The position numbers and the translations under genes are program-made. Positions 8,825 to 18,327 of a stretch of DNA of 56,713 nucleotides are shown here, piece after piece. Each line of letters opens with the position of its first letter. The first letter of the stretch is position 1. The stretch is taken from assembly GCA_023411395.1 (NCBI GenBank), contig JAEYOV010000054.1, positions 1-56,713 on the forward strand, read 5' to 3'. The notes under the pieces were generated by a model. The model was given only the letters and a program-made list of their open reading frames with translations, did not search any database and had not been told where the DNA came from. The DNA comes from Bacillota bacterium. Its GTDB lineage: Bacteria; Bacillota; Clostridia; Christensenellales; Aristaeellaceae.

Positions 8825-9796
8825 ATGGGAAAATACCTCATCCGGCGCGGCTATCGCGGGCTCATCACCGTGTTCATATCTGTTTCCATTACATTTTTCC
8901 TGCTGCGCCTGATCCCGGCGGATCCTGTTTCCATGATGCTGGACCCCAAAATGAGCGCGGAAACGGTCGCGAAGATGACTGCGCAGTTCGGGTTGGATAA
9001 GCCGCTTTTGATACAGTACTTCATTTATCTCGGCCAGCTTTTTCAGGGCAACCTGGGGATCTCCTTCAAGACGCGGGAACCGGTGATCACGGTGCTTTTG
9101 CAAAAGCTGCCCTGGACGCTGATCCTGCTGTCCCTGAGCATCGCCTGCGCCCTGGCCATCGGCATACCTGTCGGCCTGAAGGCAGCCAAGCACCGCAACG
9201 GCGCCTTTGACAAGTTCATCAACGTGATCACCATGGTGGGCATCTCCATCTTCATTCCCTTCCTTTCCTTTGCCTTATTGTACATTTTCGGCTACAAGCT
9301 CCATTGGCTGCCCACCGGCGGCGCGTATACGCCGCCGCCCAAGGAGGGGCTGGCCTATCTGTACGATGTGCTGCGGCACGCGGTGCTGCCCACCTTTACC
9401 CTTTTTATCGGAAATTGCACCTCCATCATTCTGTATACCCGCAACAGCATGATTGAGGTTCAGAAGGAGGATTACATCCGTACGGCGCTGGCCAAGGGGT
9501 GGGACGACCGGTATGTGACCCGCAAGCATGCGTTGAAAAACGCCATGATCCCAACCATTACCGCCACCGGCATCATGATTGCCAGCATGGTGGGCGGCGC
9601 GATTATGACCGAGAGCATCTATTCCTGGCCGGGGGTAGGGCGGCTGATATTCGACAGTGTTTCCATGCTGGATTACCCGGTGCTCCAGGGGGCGTTTTTG
9701 ATCCTGTCCGTGACGACGGTGTTCATCAACATCCTCACCGACCTTGTGCTGGCCTGGATCGACCCGCGGGTAAAGCTGGGAGGTGGCAGGGCATGA
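8825..9796 (+). CDS. oppB: Peptide ABC transporter permease (OppB/DppB type)
   Basis: This 323-residue inner membrane protein has six expected transmembrane helices. The N-terminal helix with RGLITVFISVSITFFLLRLIPADP is characteristic of DppB/OppB. The EAA loop that contacts the ATPases is visible at about 220-245 (DYIRTALAKGWDDR followed by RKHALKNAMIPTIT). The end WIDPRVKLG is typical of the family. The start follows GGAGGTGAATGGAGG. Its stop overlaps the oppC start by four bases (ATGA). Confidence 0.95.
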   Translation: MGKYLIRRGYRGLITVFISVSITFFLLRLIPADPVSMMLDPKMSAETVAKMTAQFGLDKPLLIQYFIYLGQLFQGNLGISFKTREPVITVLLQKLPWTLILLSLSIACALAIGIPVGLKAAKHRNGAFDKFINVITMVGISIFIPFLSFALLYIFGYKLHWLPTGGAYTPPPKEGLAYLYDVLRHAVLPTFTLFIGNCTSIILYTRNSMIEVQKEDYIRTALAKGWDDRYVTRKHALKNAMIPTITATGIMIASMVGGAIMTESIYSWPGVGRLIFDSVSMLDYPVLQGAFLILSVTTVFINILTDLVLAWIDPRVKLGGGRA

Positions 9797-10632
9797 ATCA
9801 GCGGACCTTCTTTCAGGCTTTTAGAAGGAACAAGCTGGGCATGATCGGCTTATGCGTCGTATTGCTGATCCTGCTGGTGGGCATTTTCGCGCCGCTGCTG
9901 GCGCAATACCCCAAGGGGTACGGCCGGGAGATTGAGGTCGCCCCCAGCGCGAAACACTGGATGGGCACCGACAACCTGGGTCTGGATGTGATGGCGGAAA
10001 TCATATGGGGCGCCCGAACATCGGTATACGTTTCCGTCATGGCCGTGCTGTGCGCCGCGGCGATCGGCATCCCCATGGGCCTTGTCAGCGGATATTTCCA
10101 GGGCCGCATCGGCGGAATCATCGACTCCCTGATCGAGATTTTCATGACGCTGCCCATGATGCCCCTCATGATCGTAATCGCCGCGGTGGCCGGGGCTTCC
10201 GTTACCAATGTGGCGGTAGTCATCGGCATCCTATCCTGGCCCAGCCTGGCAAGGGTCACGCGCAACGCCACGCTCAGGACATCGGAAATGCCTTTCATTG
10301 AGGTTTCCCGCTGCCTTGGCGTGCCCAGCCGGAAAATACTGTACAAGCACATCCTGCTGAACGTTATCGGACCGGTCATGGTAAACCTGACGCTGGTCAT
10401 GGCCACCGCGGTGCTGAGTGAATCGGGTTTGAGCTTTCTTGGCCTGGGCGATCCCAACACCTGGAGCTGGGGGCTGATTCTGAAAAAGGCCTGGGATACC
10501 GGCGCCCTGATCAAAACCCCCAACCCCACCTGGTGGTGGATCTGGCCCAGCATTGCCATCACGACATATGTTGTCAGCTTCAACATTCTCGGCAACGCCA
10601 TCAACGATACCCTGAACCCCAAGACACGGTAA
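9793..10632 (+). CDS. oppC: Peptide ABC transporter permease (OppC/DppC type)
   Basis: This 279-residue inner membrane permease is the partner of OppB. It shows the FRRNKLGMIGL first helix, the HWMGTDNLGLDV segment common to DppC proteins, several further helices, an EAA loop (FIEVSRCLGVPSRKILYKHILLNVIGP) and the GLSFLGLGDPNTWSWG motif. The start at 9793 is inside the end of oppB (ATGA overlap) after AGGTGGCAGGGC. A longer reading from 9499 lies inside oppB in another frame and is rejected. Confidence 0.95.
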   Translation: MNQRTFFQAFRRNKLGMIGLCVVLLILLVGIFAPLLAQYPKGYGREIEVAPSAKHWMGTDNLGLDVMAEIIWGARTSVYVSVMAVLCAAAIGIPMGLVSGYFQGRIGGIIDSLIEIFMTLPMMPLMIVIAAVAGASVTNVAVVIGILSWPSLARVTRNATLRTSEMPFIEVSRCLGVPSRKILYKHILLNVIGPVMVNLTLVMATAVLSESGLSFLGLGDPNTWSWGLILKKAWDTGALIKTPNPTWWWIWPSIAITTYVVSFNILGNAINDTLNPKTR

Positions 10633-10687
10633 CCGGCTTAAACGCGTCTGCGTTTAATCATTATCCAAAAAAGGAGCGCGAACCAGA

Positions 10688-11890
10688 ATGAGACCTGCCT
10701 ATAAGGGTTACAAAGCCTTCGATTACCTGACCCCCGGCGTGGATTATCCCGTGTACAAGCTGTCCAAGTGGAATTGGGCCGGGGAATACCGCGTGCCTCT
10801 TGACAGCCCGGCCCAGGAAAAACGGGTGAAGGAGATCGTTGACGGCAATATCGTCATCGCCACCCACGAGCACCCCTGCTATTTCCCGGAAAACATGCAT
10901 GAAAGCAAGCTGTACCACAATGCCGGCCGGGAATTTTGCGCCTACGACGCGCTGGCCGAAAGCTACATCGATTGCGTGTTCGACAACATGATGGACGGCT
11001 CCGCCAATATTACCAGCAAGAGCGGCTGGAAATGGATGGACGTCGTCCACGATATCGGCATGCGGCTTTGCGACCTGCACCACCAGGACTTTCTGATCCA
11101 GTGCAAGACTGTGGCCGACATCAAAAGAGCCAAGGCCGAAGGCAAAATCGCCTGGGTGCCGGTGCTGGAGTGCTCCACCCCCATTGAAAACGAGCTGGAC
11201 CGCATTGATGTGCTGTACGGCTTTGGCATACGGGTGATGGGCATCACCTATTCCGAATCCAACCCCCTGGGCAACGGCCTGAAGGAGGACACCGACGGAG
11301 GCCTTACCAAGTTCGGCAAGGAAGCCGTCAGGCGCATGAACAAGGTAGGCATGCTCATCGACTGCTCCCACTGCGGCCACAAGACCACGGTGGACACCGT
11401 CGCCGCCAGCGAAAAGCCCATCCTGATGACGCATATCGGCGCCAAGGCGCTGTGGAATTCCAAGCGGTTGTTTGAGGATTACGTATTGAAGGCCGTGGCG
11501 GAAAAGGGCGGCGTGGTCTGCGCCGAGTCCGCTCCCCACACCACCATGACCAAGACACGCAACACCCACGACATCGATTCCGTCATGGAGCACTTTGAGT
11601 ACATGGCCAACCTTGTGGGGCTTGACCATGTGGCTTTCGGCGTCGATTCCCTGTACGGCGATCATGTGGGCCTGCATCACGCCTACGCCTCCAGCCTGTC
11701 CATCAAGGATACCCGCAACAACGACGTGGAGTATGAGGAAGTACCCTATGTGAAGGGTCTGGAAAACCCCACCGAAGCTTCCATCAACATCATCCGCTGG
11801 CTGGTGAAGCATGGCTACAGCGATCAGGATATCGCCAAAATCATCGGCGGCAATGTGCTCCGGGTCTTGGATCAAGTCTGGGTTAAGTAG
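10688..11890 (+). CDS. Peptidase M19 (membrane dipeptidase-like), copy 1
   Basis: This 400-residue metallo-dipeptidase of the renal dipeptidase family has no signal peptide and so is probably cytoplasmic. The family hydrolyses dipeptides and often accepts a D-residue at the C-terminal position. Recognisable elements are the bridging glutamate (E161, PVLEC), the GLTKFG...MNKVGMLIDCSH block (H228), the THIG histidine (H249) and FGVD (D320), ending in IGGNVLRVLDQVW. The first metal motif, normally HxD, is HEH here (H60-E61-H62). About 55 residues precede it, longer than in typical members. AAGGAGC precedes the ATG. A very similar second copy lies on the other side of the binding protein gene. 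Dipeptidase assignment is firm at family level, the exact substrate is inferred. Confidence 0.9.
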   Translation: MRPAYKGYKAFDYLTPGVDYPVYKLSKWNWAGEYRVPLDSPAQEKRVKEIVDGNIVIATHEHPCYFPENMHESKLYHNAGREFCAYDALAESYIDCVFDNMMDGSANITSKSGWKWMDVVHDIGMRLCDLHHQDFLIQCKTVADIKRAKAEGKIAWVPVLECSTPIENELDRIDVLYGFGIRVMGITYSESNPLGNGLKEDTDGGLTKFGKEAVRRMNKVGMLIDCSHCGHKTTVDTVAASEKPILMTHIGAKALWNSKRLFEDYVLKAVAEKGGVVCAESAPHTTMTKTRNTHDIDSVMEHFEYMANLVGLDHVAFGVDSLYGDHVGLHHAYASSLSIKDTRNNDVEYEEVPYVKGLENPTEASINIIRWLVKHGYSDQDIAKIIGGNVLRVLDQVWVK

Positions 11891-11897
11891 CCTTCGA

Positions 11898-11917
11898 AAA
11901 AGGGACATGTCCCTTTT
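11898..11917. repeat. Perfect 20-bp palindrome after the first M19 gene
   Basis: Two 10-base arms (AAAAGGGACA and its complement) meet with no spacer, 8 bases after the stop codon. The A and T ends could act as a weak bidirectional terminator or as a stabilising hairpin before the binding protein gene. Confidence 0.6.
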
Positions 11918-12070
11918 CCGACCTCGCACTTTTCGCCTGCAGCCTAACACATTGTCCTTCGCTGCATCCCCCTGACTATGTCAACCTGTACGACCCTTTT
12001 AGGTATGTCGAAACGCCGGAAGATGAGGGCGGCGTTTCTTCATATAAATTCTTCGAAGGAGAGAAACAAG

Positions 12071-13672
12071 ATGAAAAGGTTCCTTACACTGCTTCTGGTA
12101 GCAACAATGGCCCTGACCATGATGGCTGTTCCTTCCCTGGCGGAAGGCGGCGCCGGTCAAGCGGGCGGCCAGCTCATCATCGGCATGGTGGGCGACCCGT
12201 ACGCGCTCAACGGCTGGATCAGCAACGACCTGAACGCTGCCCTCGTGGCCAACATCCTGTATCCTTCCCTGCTCGTGTTTGACGAGAACGCCAAAAAGGT
12301 TCCCTTCATTCTGGAAGGCTACGAAGTCGGCGAGGATCTGAAGACCGTTACCGCCAAAATCCATGACGGCCTTTATTGGCACGACGGCGTGAAGTTCACC
12401 GCCGAAGACCTGGCCTTCACCGCCACGTACTGCGCCACCCATGACGTGAATTTCGGTTCCGACTATTATGCCAATGTGGACAGCGCCGTCGCGCTGGACG
12501 AACTGACCGTGCAATACAACCTCAAGGAGCCCCAGGTGGACTTCATGACCAACGTCGGTTACTGGGTGGACATCATGCCAAAGCACCTGATTGAAGGCAT
12601 CGATGACTTTGCCAACGCTGCAATTCCCACCATCGGCTTTGGCCCCTTCAAGCTGGACAGCTTTTCCAAGGGCGAATACTACACCTTCTCCCGCGTGGAG
12701 AACTGGCCTTTGGCCAACGGCGGCATGGGCGCCTATCTGGAGGGCCTGACCATCCGCATTTACACCGACGCCAACTCCCTGATGCTGGCCATCAAGTCCG
12801 GCGAAGTGGACTGCGGCTCCAACGCCCTGTCCGTGGCCGTGCAGCAGCAGCTGGATGCCGAACCCGACCTGTACGGTGTGGCCCGCGTCAATTCTCTGGG
12901 CTATGGCTATTTCTCCTTCAACCGCGCCAATCCCTTTTTGGCGGACCAGGCTGTCCGCAAGGCGATTGCCCAGACCATCGACCGTGACGCGCTGATCAGC
13001 ATCGCCATCCAGGGCGGCGGCGTGCCCATGTACACCCCGATTTCCCCCGTGTACAAGGATCTGAGCGAAGGCGCGGCCACCTTCCCCGCCTTTGACCTGG
13101 AAGCCGCCAAGGCGACGCTGGAAAATGCCGGCTATGTGGATACCAACAATGACGGCGTCCGCGAAAAGGACGGCCAGAAGCTGGCCTTCACCCTCACCTG
13201 CCGCAACAACACCAACAACATCGACGCCATCTCCAACATCTTCAAGGCCAACTGCGCCGAAGCCGGCATCGACATCACCATCAGCATCGTGGAACCCGCC
13301 ACTTACACCGACATGGTGACCAAGAACAAGACCTATGAGATCAACTACATCGAGTGGGGCGTTATCGACGATGCGGATACGGGGCTGGACGCCATCTACC
13401 ATTCCGCCGCCACGCTGAACTTCATGCAGTACAAGAACGAAGCCATGGACAAGATCCTGGAAGACGTGAAACTGGTGGGCGATTATGAGACCCGCAAAGC
13501 CATGATGATGGAATTCCAGCAGATGTTTGTGGAAGAACTGCCCTCCCTGAACGTTCTGGTCCGCATGAATGCCTATGGCTACAGCAAGCAGAAGTTTGAC
13601 GGCTGGCATGCCACACCCGGCCTTTACGGCGTATGCGACGTGAAGGACCTGGTCAAAGTGCACCTGAAGTAA
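12071..13672 (+). CDS. Peptide ABC transporter substrate-binding protein (family 5, OppA/DppA type)
   Basis: This 533-residue extracytoplasmic binding protein serves the importer encoded upstream. A signal peptide covers about residues 1-25 (MKRFLTLLLVATMALTMMA, then PSLA-E). There is no lipobox cysteine, which is unusual for a Gram-positive binding protein. Family hallmarks include LYPSLLVFDENAKKVPFI near the N-terminus, L-Y-W-H-D-G-V-K-F-T-A-E-D-L, FNRANPFLADQAVRKAIAQTIDR, and DLEAAKATLENAGYVD. The ATG at 12071 follows AAGGAGAGAAACAAG. An earlier in-frame ATG lies upstream of the signal peptide and is not used. Placement between two dipeptidase genes suggests that the imported ligand is the dipeptidase substrate. 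Confidence 0.95.
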   Translation: MKRFLTLLLVATMALTMMAVPSLAEGGAGQAGGQLIIGMVGDPYALNGWISNDLNAALVANILYPSLLVFDENAKKVPFILEGYEVGEDLKTVTAKIHDGLYWHDGVKFTAEDLAFTATYCATHDVNFGSDYYANVDSAVALDELTVQYNLKEPQVDFMTNVGYWVDIMPKHLIEGIDDFANAAIPTIGFGPFKLDSFSKGEYYTFSRVENWPLANGGMGAYLEGLTIRIYTDANSLMLAIKSGEVDCGSNALSVAVQQQLDAEPDLYGVARVNSLGYGYFSFNRANPFLADQAVRKAIAQTIDRDALISIAIQGGGVPMYTPISPVYKDLSEGAATFPAFDLEAAKATLENAGYVDTNNDGVREKDGQKLAFTLTCRNNTNNIDAISNIFKANCAEAGIDITISIVEPATYTDMVTKNKTYEINYIEWGVIDDADTGLDAIYHSAATLNFMQYKNEAMDKILEDVKLVGDYETRKAMMMEFQQMFVEELPSLNVLVRMNAYGYSKQKFDGWHATPGLYGVCDVKDLVKVHLK

Positions 13673-13712
13673 TCTCTCCTTCACAAAATCCTTTTTAATG
13701 ATCTTTCCGGCG

Positions 13713-13734
13713 GCCGGCGGAATTTTCCGCCGGC
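13713..13734 (+). other. Intercistronic hairpin after the binding protein gene
   Basis: A 10-bp GC-rich inverted repeat (13713-13722 with 13725-13734) begins 40 bases after the stop codon. No T-run follows it, so it may protect the upstream mRNA or partly terminate transcription. Confidence 0.55.
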
Positions 13735-13817
13735 ATGCCGGGAGGATGCTTCCTTTATCAGTACCTTTGACGACGGCTTCCTGCCGATGCAGGCAGGACG
13801 GCAAGGCAGGGAGAAAC

Positions 13818-15020
13818 ATGGGCATTAAAACTGCGTACAAAGGCTACAAAGCCTATGACTATTTGACCCCCGGGGTGGATTATCCCCATTTCAAGCTGGC
13901 CAGGTGGGACTGGGCCGGCCGGTATGTGCTGCCCCTTGACGGCGCCCAGGAGGAGCGGGCGTTAAGGCTTGCCAGGGAATGCGTGTATATCGCGCTGCAT
14001 GAGCATCCCACGCTCACCCCCGACAATATCGAAGAATTGGTGGCGCTGGACCGGGCCGGAAGGGAGAGCTGCGACTATGAAGCGCTTTCCTTCAGCTACC
14101 TGGACTGCGTCTTTGACAATATGATGGATGGCACCTGCCATATCGTTTCCCACAGCGGATGGAAGTTTGAAGACATCCTGGTGGACTTCGGCAACCGCAT
14201 GTGCGACCTTCATCATCAGGATTTTTTGTTCCAGTGCAAAGGGGTGGCGGATATCCTCCGCGCCCACCGGGAGGGGCGCGTCGCCTGGGTGCCCGTGCTG
14301 GAAGGCGCGGCCCCCATTGAAAACGAGCTGGACCGCATTGATGTGCTCTACGGCCTTGGCATCCGCATGATGGGCATTACCTACTCCGAAAGCAACGCTT
14401 TGGGCTCCGGCCTGAAGGAAGACTCTGACGGAGGCCTGACCAAGTTCGGCAGGCAGGCCGTGCGGCGGATGAACCAGGTGGGCATGCTCATCGACTGCTC
14501 CCACGCGGGCCCCAAAACCACGCTGGATACGGTGGATTATTCCGATAAGCCGCTTATTCTGAGCCATATCGGCGCCAGGGCGCTGTGGGACAGCAAGCGC
14601 CTGTGCGGCGACGATGTATTGAAGGCCGTGGCGCAAAAGGGCGGCGTCCTGGGGGTGGAGGCCGCGCCACACACCACCATGACCAAAACGCGCAACACCC
14701 ACGATCTTGATTCCTACATGGAACACTTTGAGTATATCGCGAACCTGGTGGGCATCGATCATGTGTCCTTCGGCACCGACGGCCTGTATGGCGACCATGT
14801 GGGGCTGCACCACCTGTTCTCCAAGAGCCTGGCTACCGGGGATACGAAAAACAGGCAGGCGGACTATGAGGAAGTGCCGTATGTGAAAGGCCTGGAAAAC
14901 CCCACCGAGGCTTCGGTCAACATCCTGCGCTGGCTGGTGAAGCACGGGTACGGCGATAACGACATCCGCAAGGTGCTGGGGGAAAACGCGCTTCGCGTTT
15001 TGCGTGAGGTTTGGATCTGA
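13818..15020 (+). CDS. Peptidase M19 (membrane dipeptidase-like), copy 2
   Basis: This 400-residue protein is a close paralog of the protein at 10688-11890, with the same length and long shared blocks (for example PIENELDRIDVLYG and the AYKGYKA start). Its first metal motif is again HEH (H61-E62-H63) instead of HxD. The bridging glutamate (PVLEG), the GLTKFG...MLIDCSH block, SHIG and FGTD are present. No signal peptide is seen, so it should act in the cytoplasm on imported dipeptides. The ATG at 13818 follows GGCAGGGAG. An earlier in-frame ATG at 13698 would add 40 residues that overlap the intercistronic hairpin and have no counterpart in copy 1. The two copies probably differ in side-chain preference. 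Confidence 0.9.
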   Translation: MGIKTAYKGYKAYDYLTPGVDYPHFKLARWDWAGRYVLPLDGAQEERALRLARECVYIALHEHPTLTPDNIEELVALDRAGRESCDYEALSFSYLDCVFDNMMDGTCHIVSHSGWKFEDILVDFGNRMCDLHHQDFLFQCKGVADILRAHREGRVAWVPVLEGAAPIENELDRIDVLYGLGIRMMGITYSESNALGSGLKEDSDGGLTKFGRQAVRRMNQVGMLIDCSHAGPKTTLDTVDYSDKPLILSHIGARALWDSKRLCGDDVLKAVAQKGGVLGVEAAPHTTMTKTRNTHDLDSYMEHFEYIANLVGIDHVSFGTDGLYGDHVGLHHLFSKSLATGDTKNRQADYEEVPYVKGLENPTEASVNILRWLVKHGYGDNDIRKVLGENALRVLREVWI

Positions 15021-15073
15021 CTTTTGCTTTCCGGTCTTGTACCGCGATGCAGATTACCAAAGGAGGCTTATGC

Positions 15074-16681
15074 ATGGTTGACGTATTGATCCGGGGCGGC
15101 CTGGTGGTGGATGGCACCGGCGCAAAAGGCTTTGTCGGCGATGTGGCCGTAAAGGATGGAAAGATTGTGGCCGTCGCGCCCAAATTGCATATGGAAGCTG
15201 AAATAGTTGTGGATGCCGCCGGCAAGGTAGTGATCCCCGGCCTTATTGACCCCCATGTACACGAGGAATATGTGTGCCTTCTGGACGGGGCGATGGAATT
15301 GTTCATGCGTCAGGGCGTAACCACCTGCTTAAGCGGCAACTGCGGCCATTCCCTGTTCAACGCGCCCACGGAAAAGGCCATTGACTATTACTGGCTCAAC
15401 GGCCTGTTCAGCGATATGCAGCGGGAAAAGTACAAAAAGCGCTTTCCCCGGTGGGAGGACTTTGAAGGCTACGCCCGGTACTGGGAGGAGACGGGCTGCA
15501 ACATGAACATGGCCGTCCTCCAGGGCCACGGCACCATCCGCTGGCTCGTGATGGGCGGGGCCATCGACCGCAAGCCCACCCCGGCGGAAAAGGCTCAAAT
15601 TGACGCCATTTTGAGAAAAAACATGGAGCAGGGGGCCTGGGGCGTTTCCTTTGGCCTTTCCTACGTGCCCAGCCGCTATGCCGATACGGATGAACTGTGT
15701 GATGTGGTGGATGTCATCAAGGAATATGACGGCGTGGCCGCCGCCCATTTGCGGCACCACATCGGCATGCTGCCCTGCACCGAGGAATTCATCGAGGTGG
15801 GCCGCCGCACCGGAGCGCGGACGCAAATCTCCCACTTGAAATCCGTGAATCCCGAATGCTTTGACGCCGTAAGGAAAGCCGCCGAAAGCGGCATGCGCAT
15901 CACCGTGGATACCATCCCCACCTCCACCGGCCACCTGACCCGCAAGGACAGGATGCTGCAATTCATCGTGGCCGTGTCCGACACCCTTTTTGACAAGGGG
16001 CTTGACGGCGTGAAAGCGGCGCTGCACACCCCCGAGGGCAGGAAGACGGTTTTGAAGGATGCCTACATGTTCCCGGCGGACAGGAATCTGGTGTATATCG
16101 TCTGCTCCGAAGACCCGGCGCTGGAAAACCGCTCCGTGGCGGATATCGCAAAGGAGCGGGGCAAGGATCCCGACGAGGTGCTGCTGGACCTGTTGGGTGA
16201 CGGCAAGGAGTATACCTTCTACCTGGGCGGCGCCTCCCGGCCCGATTTCCCCCATGTGCCCCATGTAAAAAGCATTATGGACAACCCCTATGTCTGTGTG
16301 GGTTCCGATGAATTGATGGGCGACCCGGAGGATATGGGCGGCTGGTATGAATTGCAGCGCCGCGGCGCCATGCCCATCTTCTGGCAGATGTACTTGACGG
16401 CCGGGGTGCCGCTGGAGGAGATCGTACGGCGCAACACCGGCATGATCGCCGACCATTTGGGCTTTGCCGGCCGCGGCAAGCTGCAGGTGGGCAACTGGGC
16501 CGACATCGCCGTGATCGATGTGGAAAATTTCCGCTACCCCACCCCCGATGCAATTGACTACCGCAATCCCAACACCATGGCCACCGGAGTGGATACGGTG
16601 CTGGTGAACGGCGTGGTGACGGTGGACGGGGGAGAACTGAAAAAGCCCCTGGCCGGCAAGCTATTGCGCCACGGACGGTAA
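15074..16681 (+). CDS. N-acyl-D-amino-acid deacylase family amidohydrolase, copy 1
   Basis: This 535-residue cytoplasmic metal-dependent amidohydrolase belongs to the D-aminoacylase group, which cleaves N-acyl-D-amino acids to a free D-amino acid and an acyl acid. The N-terminal beta-domain begins DVLIRGGLVVDGTG. The HxH motif (H61, H63) follows PGLIDPHVHEE, and the GNCG signature (residues 88-91), whose cysteine is a metal ligand in characterised D-aminoacylases, is intact. SFGLSYVPSRYADTDEL, the AHLRHH and QISHLK histidines, and the VGSDE segment complete the fold. AAAGGAGG precedes the ATG at 15074. It is followed after 18 bases by a paralog. Substrate could also be an N-acyl dipeptide or a cyclic amide. 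Confidence 0.88.
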   Translation: MVDVLIRGGLVVDGTGAKGFVGDVAVKDGKIVAVAPKLHMEAEIVVDAAGKVVIPGLIDPHVHEEYVCLLDGAMELFMRQGVTTCLSGNCGHSLFNAPTEKAIDYYWLNGLFSDMQREKYKKRFPRWEDFEGYARYWEETGCNMNMAVLQGHGTIRWLVMGGAIDRKPTPAEKAQIDAILRKNMEQGAWGVSFGLSYVPSRYADTDELCDVVDVIKEYDGVAAAHLRHHIGMLPCTEEFIEVGRRTGARTQISHLKSVNPECFDAVRKAAESGMRITVDTIPTSTGHLTRKDRMLQFIVAVSDTLFDKGLDGVKAALHTPEGRKTVLKDAYMFPADRNLVYIVCSEDPALENRSVADIAKERGKDPDEVLLDLLGDGKEYTFYLGGASRPDFPHVPHVKSIMDNPYVCVGSDELMGDPEDMGGWYELQRRGAMPIFWQMYLTAGVPLEEIVRRNTGMIADHLGFAGRGKLQVGNWADIAVIDVENFRYPTPDAIDYRNPNTMATGVDTVLVNGVVTVDGGELKKPLAGKLLRHGR

Positions 16682-16699
16682 GGGGAAGGAGAAAGCAGT

Positions 16700-18304
16700 A
16701 TGGATATTGTCATTCGAGGCGGCCTGATCATAGACGGCACCGGCAAGCCGGGGTTTGTGGGGGATGTCCGCGTATCCGGCGACCGCATCCTGGCGGTGGG
16801 GAAGGACCTGCCCACGGATGGCGCCCGGGTAGTGGATGCCGCGGGAAAGATCGTAATCCCCGGCCTCATCGATCCCCATGTGCATGAGGAATGGATTTGT
16901 CTGATCGACGGCACGTATGAGCTGTTCATGCATCAGGGGGTCACAACTACGGTGAACGGCAACTGCGGCCACTCCATCGCCCCCGGGCCCACGGACAACG
17001 TGATTGAATACTATTACGGCAACGGCCTGATGAGCGGGCGCCAGCGGGAGGTGTACAAGAAAACCTTCCCCGAATGGTCCGATTTTGACGGCTATGCCAA
17101 AGCGGTGGAAAGCAAGGGGACCAATTTGAACCTTTGCACCCTCATGGGCCACGGAACCCTCCGCTGGACGGTAATGGGCGGAGCCTTTCACCGTCCCCCA
17201 AACAGGGAGGAGGAGGAAAAGATATCCGCGATTCTGGATAAAAACCTGTCCCAGGGCGCTTTCGGCATCTCCTTCGGCCTGGATTATGTGCCGGGCCGCT
17301 ACGCCGAAACGGATGAGCTTGCCGCCTTCGCCAAGGTGGTGGCAAAGCACGGCGGCGTTGCGGCGGCCCACTTGCGCCATGCGCTGGGGGTGAAGGAGGC
17401 CACCGAGGAGTTCCTGGAGGTGGGAAAACGCTCCGGAGCAAAGCTGCAGGTCAGCCACCTGCGGGCAAGCTGCCCCGAGGCCTACGACGCGGCCCTTGCC
17501 TATGCAAAAGAAGGCGGAAAGGTGCTGATCGATACCATTCCCGCCACCACCGCCCACTGCCAGAGCAAGGACCGGGCGCTGCTGTTTATGATGTCCACCT
17601 GCGACGAGCTGTTTGACCAGGGCCTGGAAGGCGTCAAAAAGGCCATCCGCACCCCGGAAGGCCGGGCGCTTTTGCGCAAGGACCCCTACTTTGTAAACCG
17701 GGATCAAAGCAAAAACACGCTGTGGATGACGGGTGATCCCCAAATGGATGGCCGCAGCGTGGCGGAGCTGGCAGAAAAGCTGGGCCGGGACCCCAAGGAA
17801 TACCTGCTGGATCTGCTGGCCGGGGACATGGATTTCATTCTCTGGTGCGGCGGCGCCGGCCGCAAGGATTTCGCCATGGACTCCCATGTGGAAAGCATTG
17901 TGAACAACCCTTACGTCTGCGCGGGGTCGGATGAAATACTGGGGGACCCGGAACTGCCCTACGATTGGTACGAGCTTCTGCGCCGGGGAGCCATGCCCAA
18001 CTTTATTCAGGGGAACCTGAAAAAGGGGATGCCCCTTCATGAGGTCATCCGCCGCAATACCTCCATGGTGGCCGATCACTTTGATATAAGGGACAGGGGC
18101 CGCCTGGCTCCGGGCATGTTTGCGGATGTGGCGGTGATTGATCTTGACAGCTACCGTTTCCCCTCCGAAGAGGAGATTACGCCTTTGAAACCCCTTGCCA
18201 TGGCCTCCGGCGTAACTTATCTGCTGGTCAACGGCGTGCCCACGCTGGAAAACGGCGCGGTGTTGAAATCTTTCCCGGGCCGTGTGCTGCGGCATGAAGG
18301 GTAG
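16700..18304 (+). CDS. N-acyl-D-amino-acid deacylase family amidohydrolase, copy 2
   Basis: This 534-residue protein is a tandem paralog of the preceding gene and aligns along its whole length. It keeps IRGGLIIDGTGKPGFVGDV, the PGLIDPHVHEE metal motif, GNCG, SFGLDYVPGRYAETDEL, the AHLRH and QVSHLR histidines and CAGSDE. Divergence is spread over the protein, so the pair is an old duplication and the enzymes probably differ in acyl or side-chain specificity. GGGGAAGGAGAAAGC precedes the ATG. The C-terminus (DVAVIDLDSYRF) is the usual closing beta-domain. Like copy 1, it has no signal peptide. Confidence 0.88.
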   Translation: MDIVIRGGLIIDGTGKPGFVGDVRVSGDRILAVGKDLPTDGARVVDAAGKIVIPGLIDPHVHEEWICLIDGTYELFMHQGVTTTVNGNCGHSIAPGPTDNVIEYYYGNGLMSGRQREVYKKTFPEWSDFDGYAKAVESKGTNLNLCTLMGHGTLRWTVMGGAFHRPPNREEEEKISAILDKNLSQGAFGISFGLDYVPGRYAETDELAAFAKVVAKHGGVAAAHLRHALGVKEATEEFLEVGKRSGAKLQVSHLRASCPEAYDAALAYAKEGGKVLIDTIPATTAHCQSKDRALLFMMSTCDELFDQGLEGVKKAIRTPEGRALLRKDPYFVNRDQSKNTLWMTGDPQMDGRSVAELAEKLGRDPKEYLLDLLAGDMDFILWCGGAGRKDFAMDSHVESIVNNPYVCAGSDEILGDPELPYDWYELLRRGAMPNFIQGNLKKGMPLHEVIRRNTSMVADHFDIRDRGRLAPGMFADVAVIDLDSYRFPSEEEITPLKPLAMASGVTYLLVNGVPTLENGAVLKSFPGRVLRHEG

Positions 18305-18327
18305 GAGGACAGGTTGGCGGGGAGGGG

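Noticed and set aside
11898..11917. Palindrome as a full terminator splitting the peptide cluster
   Set aside because: It is short, has no loop and no U-tract, and the downstream genes belong to the same function, so complete termination is unlikely.
11999..13840. 613-codon minus-strand open frame
   Set aside because: It is an antisense shadow of the peptide-binding protein gene, rich in His, Val and Gly as expected from reversed GC-rich codons.
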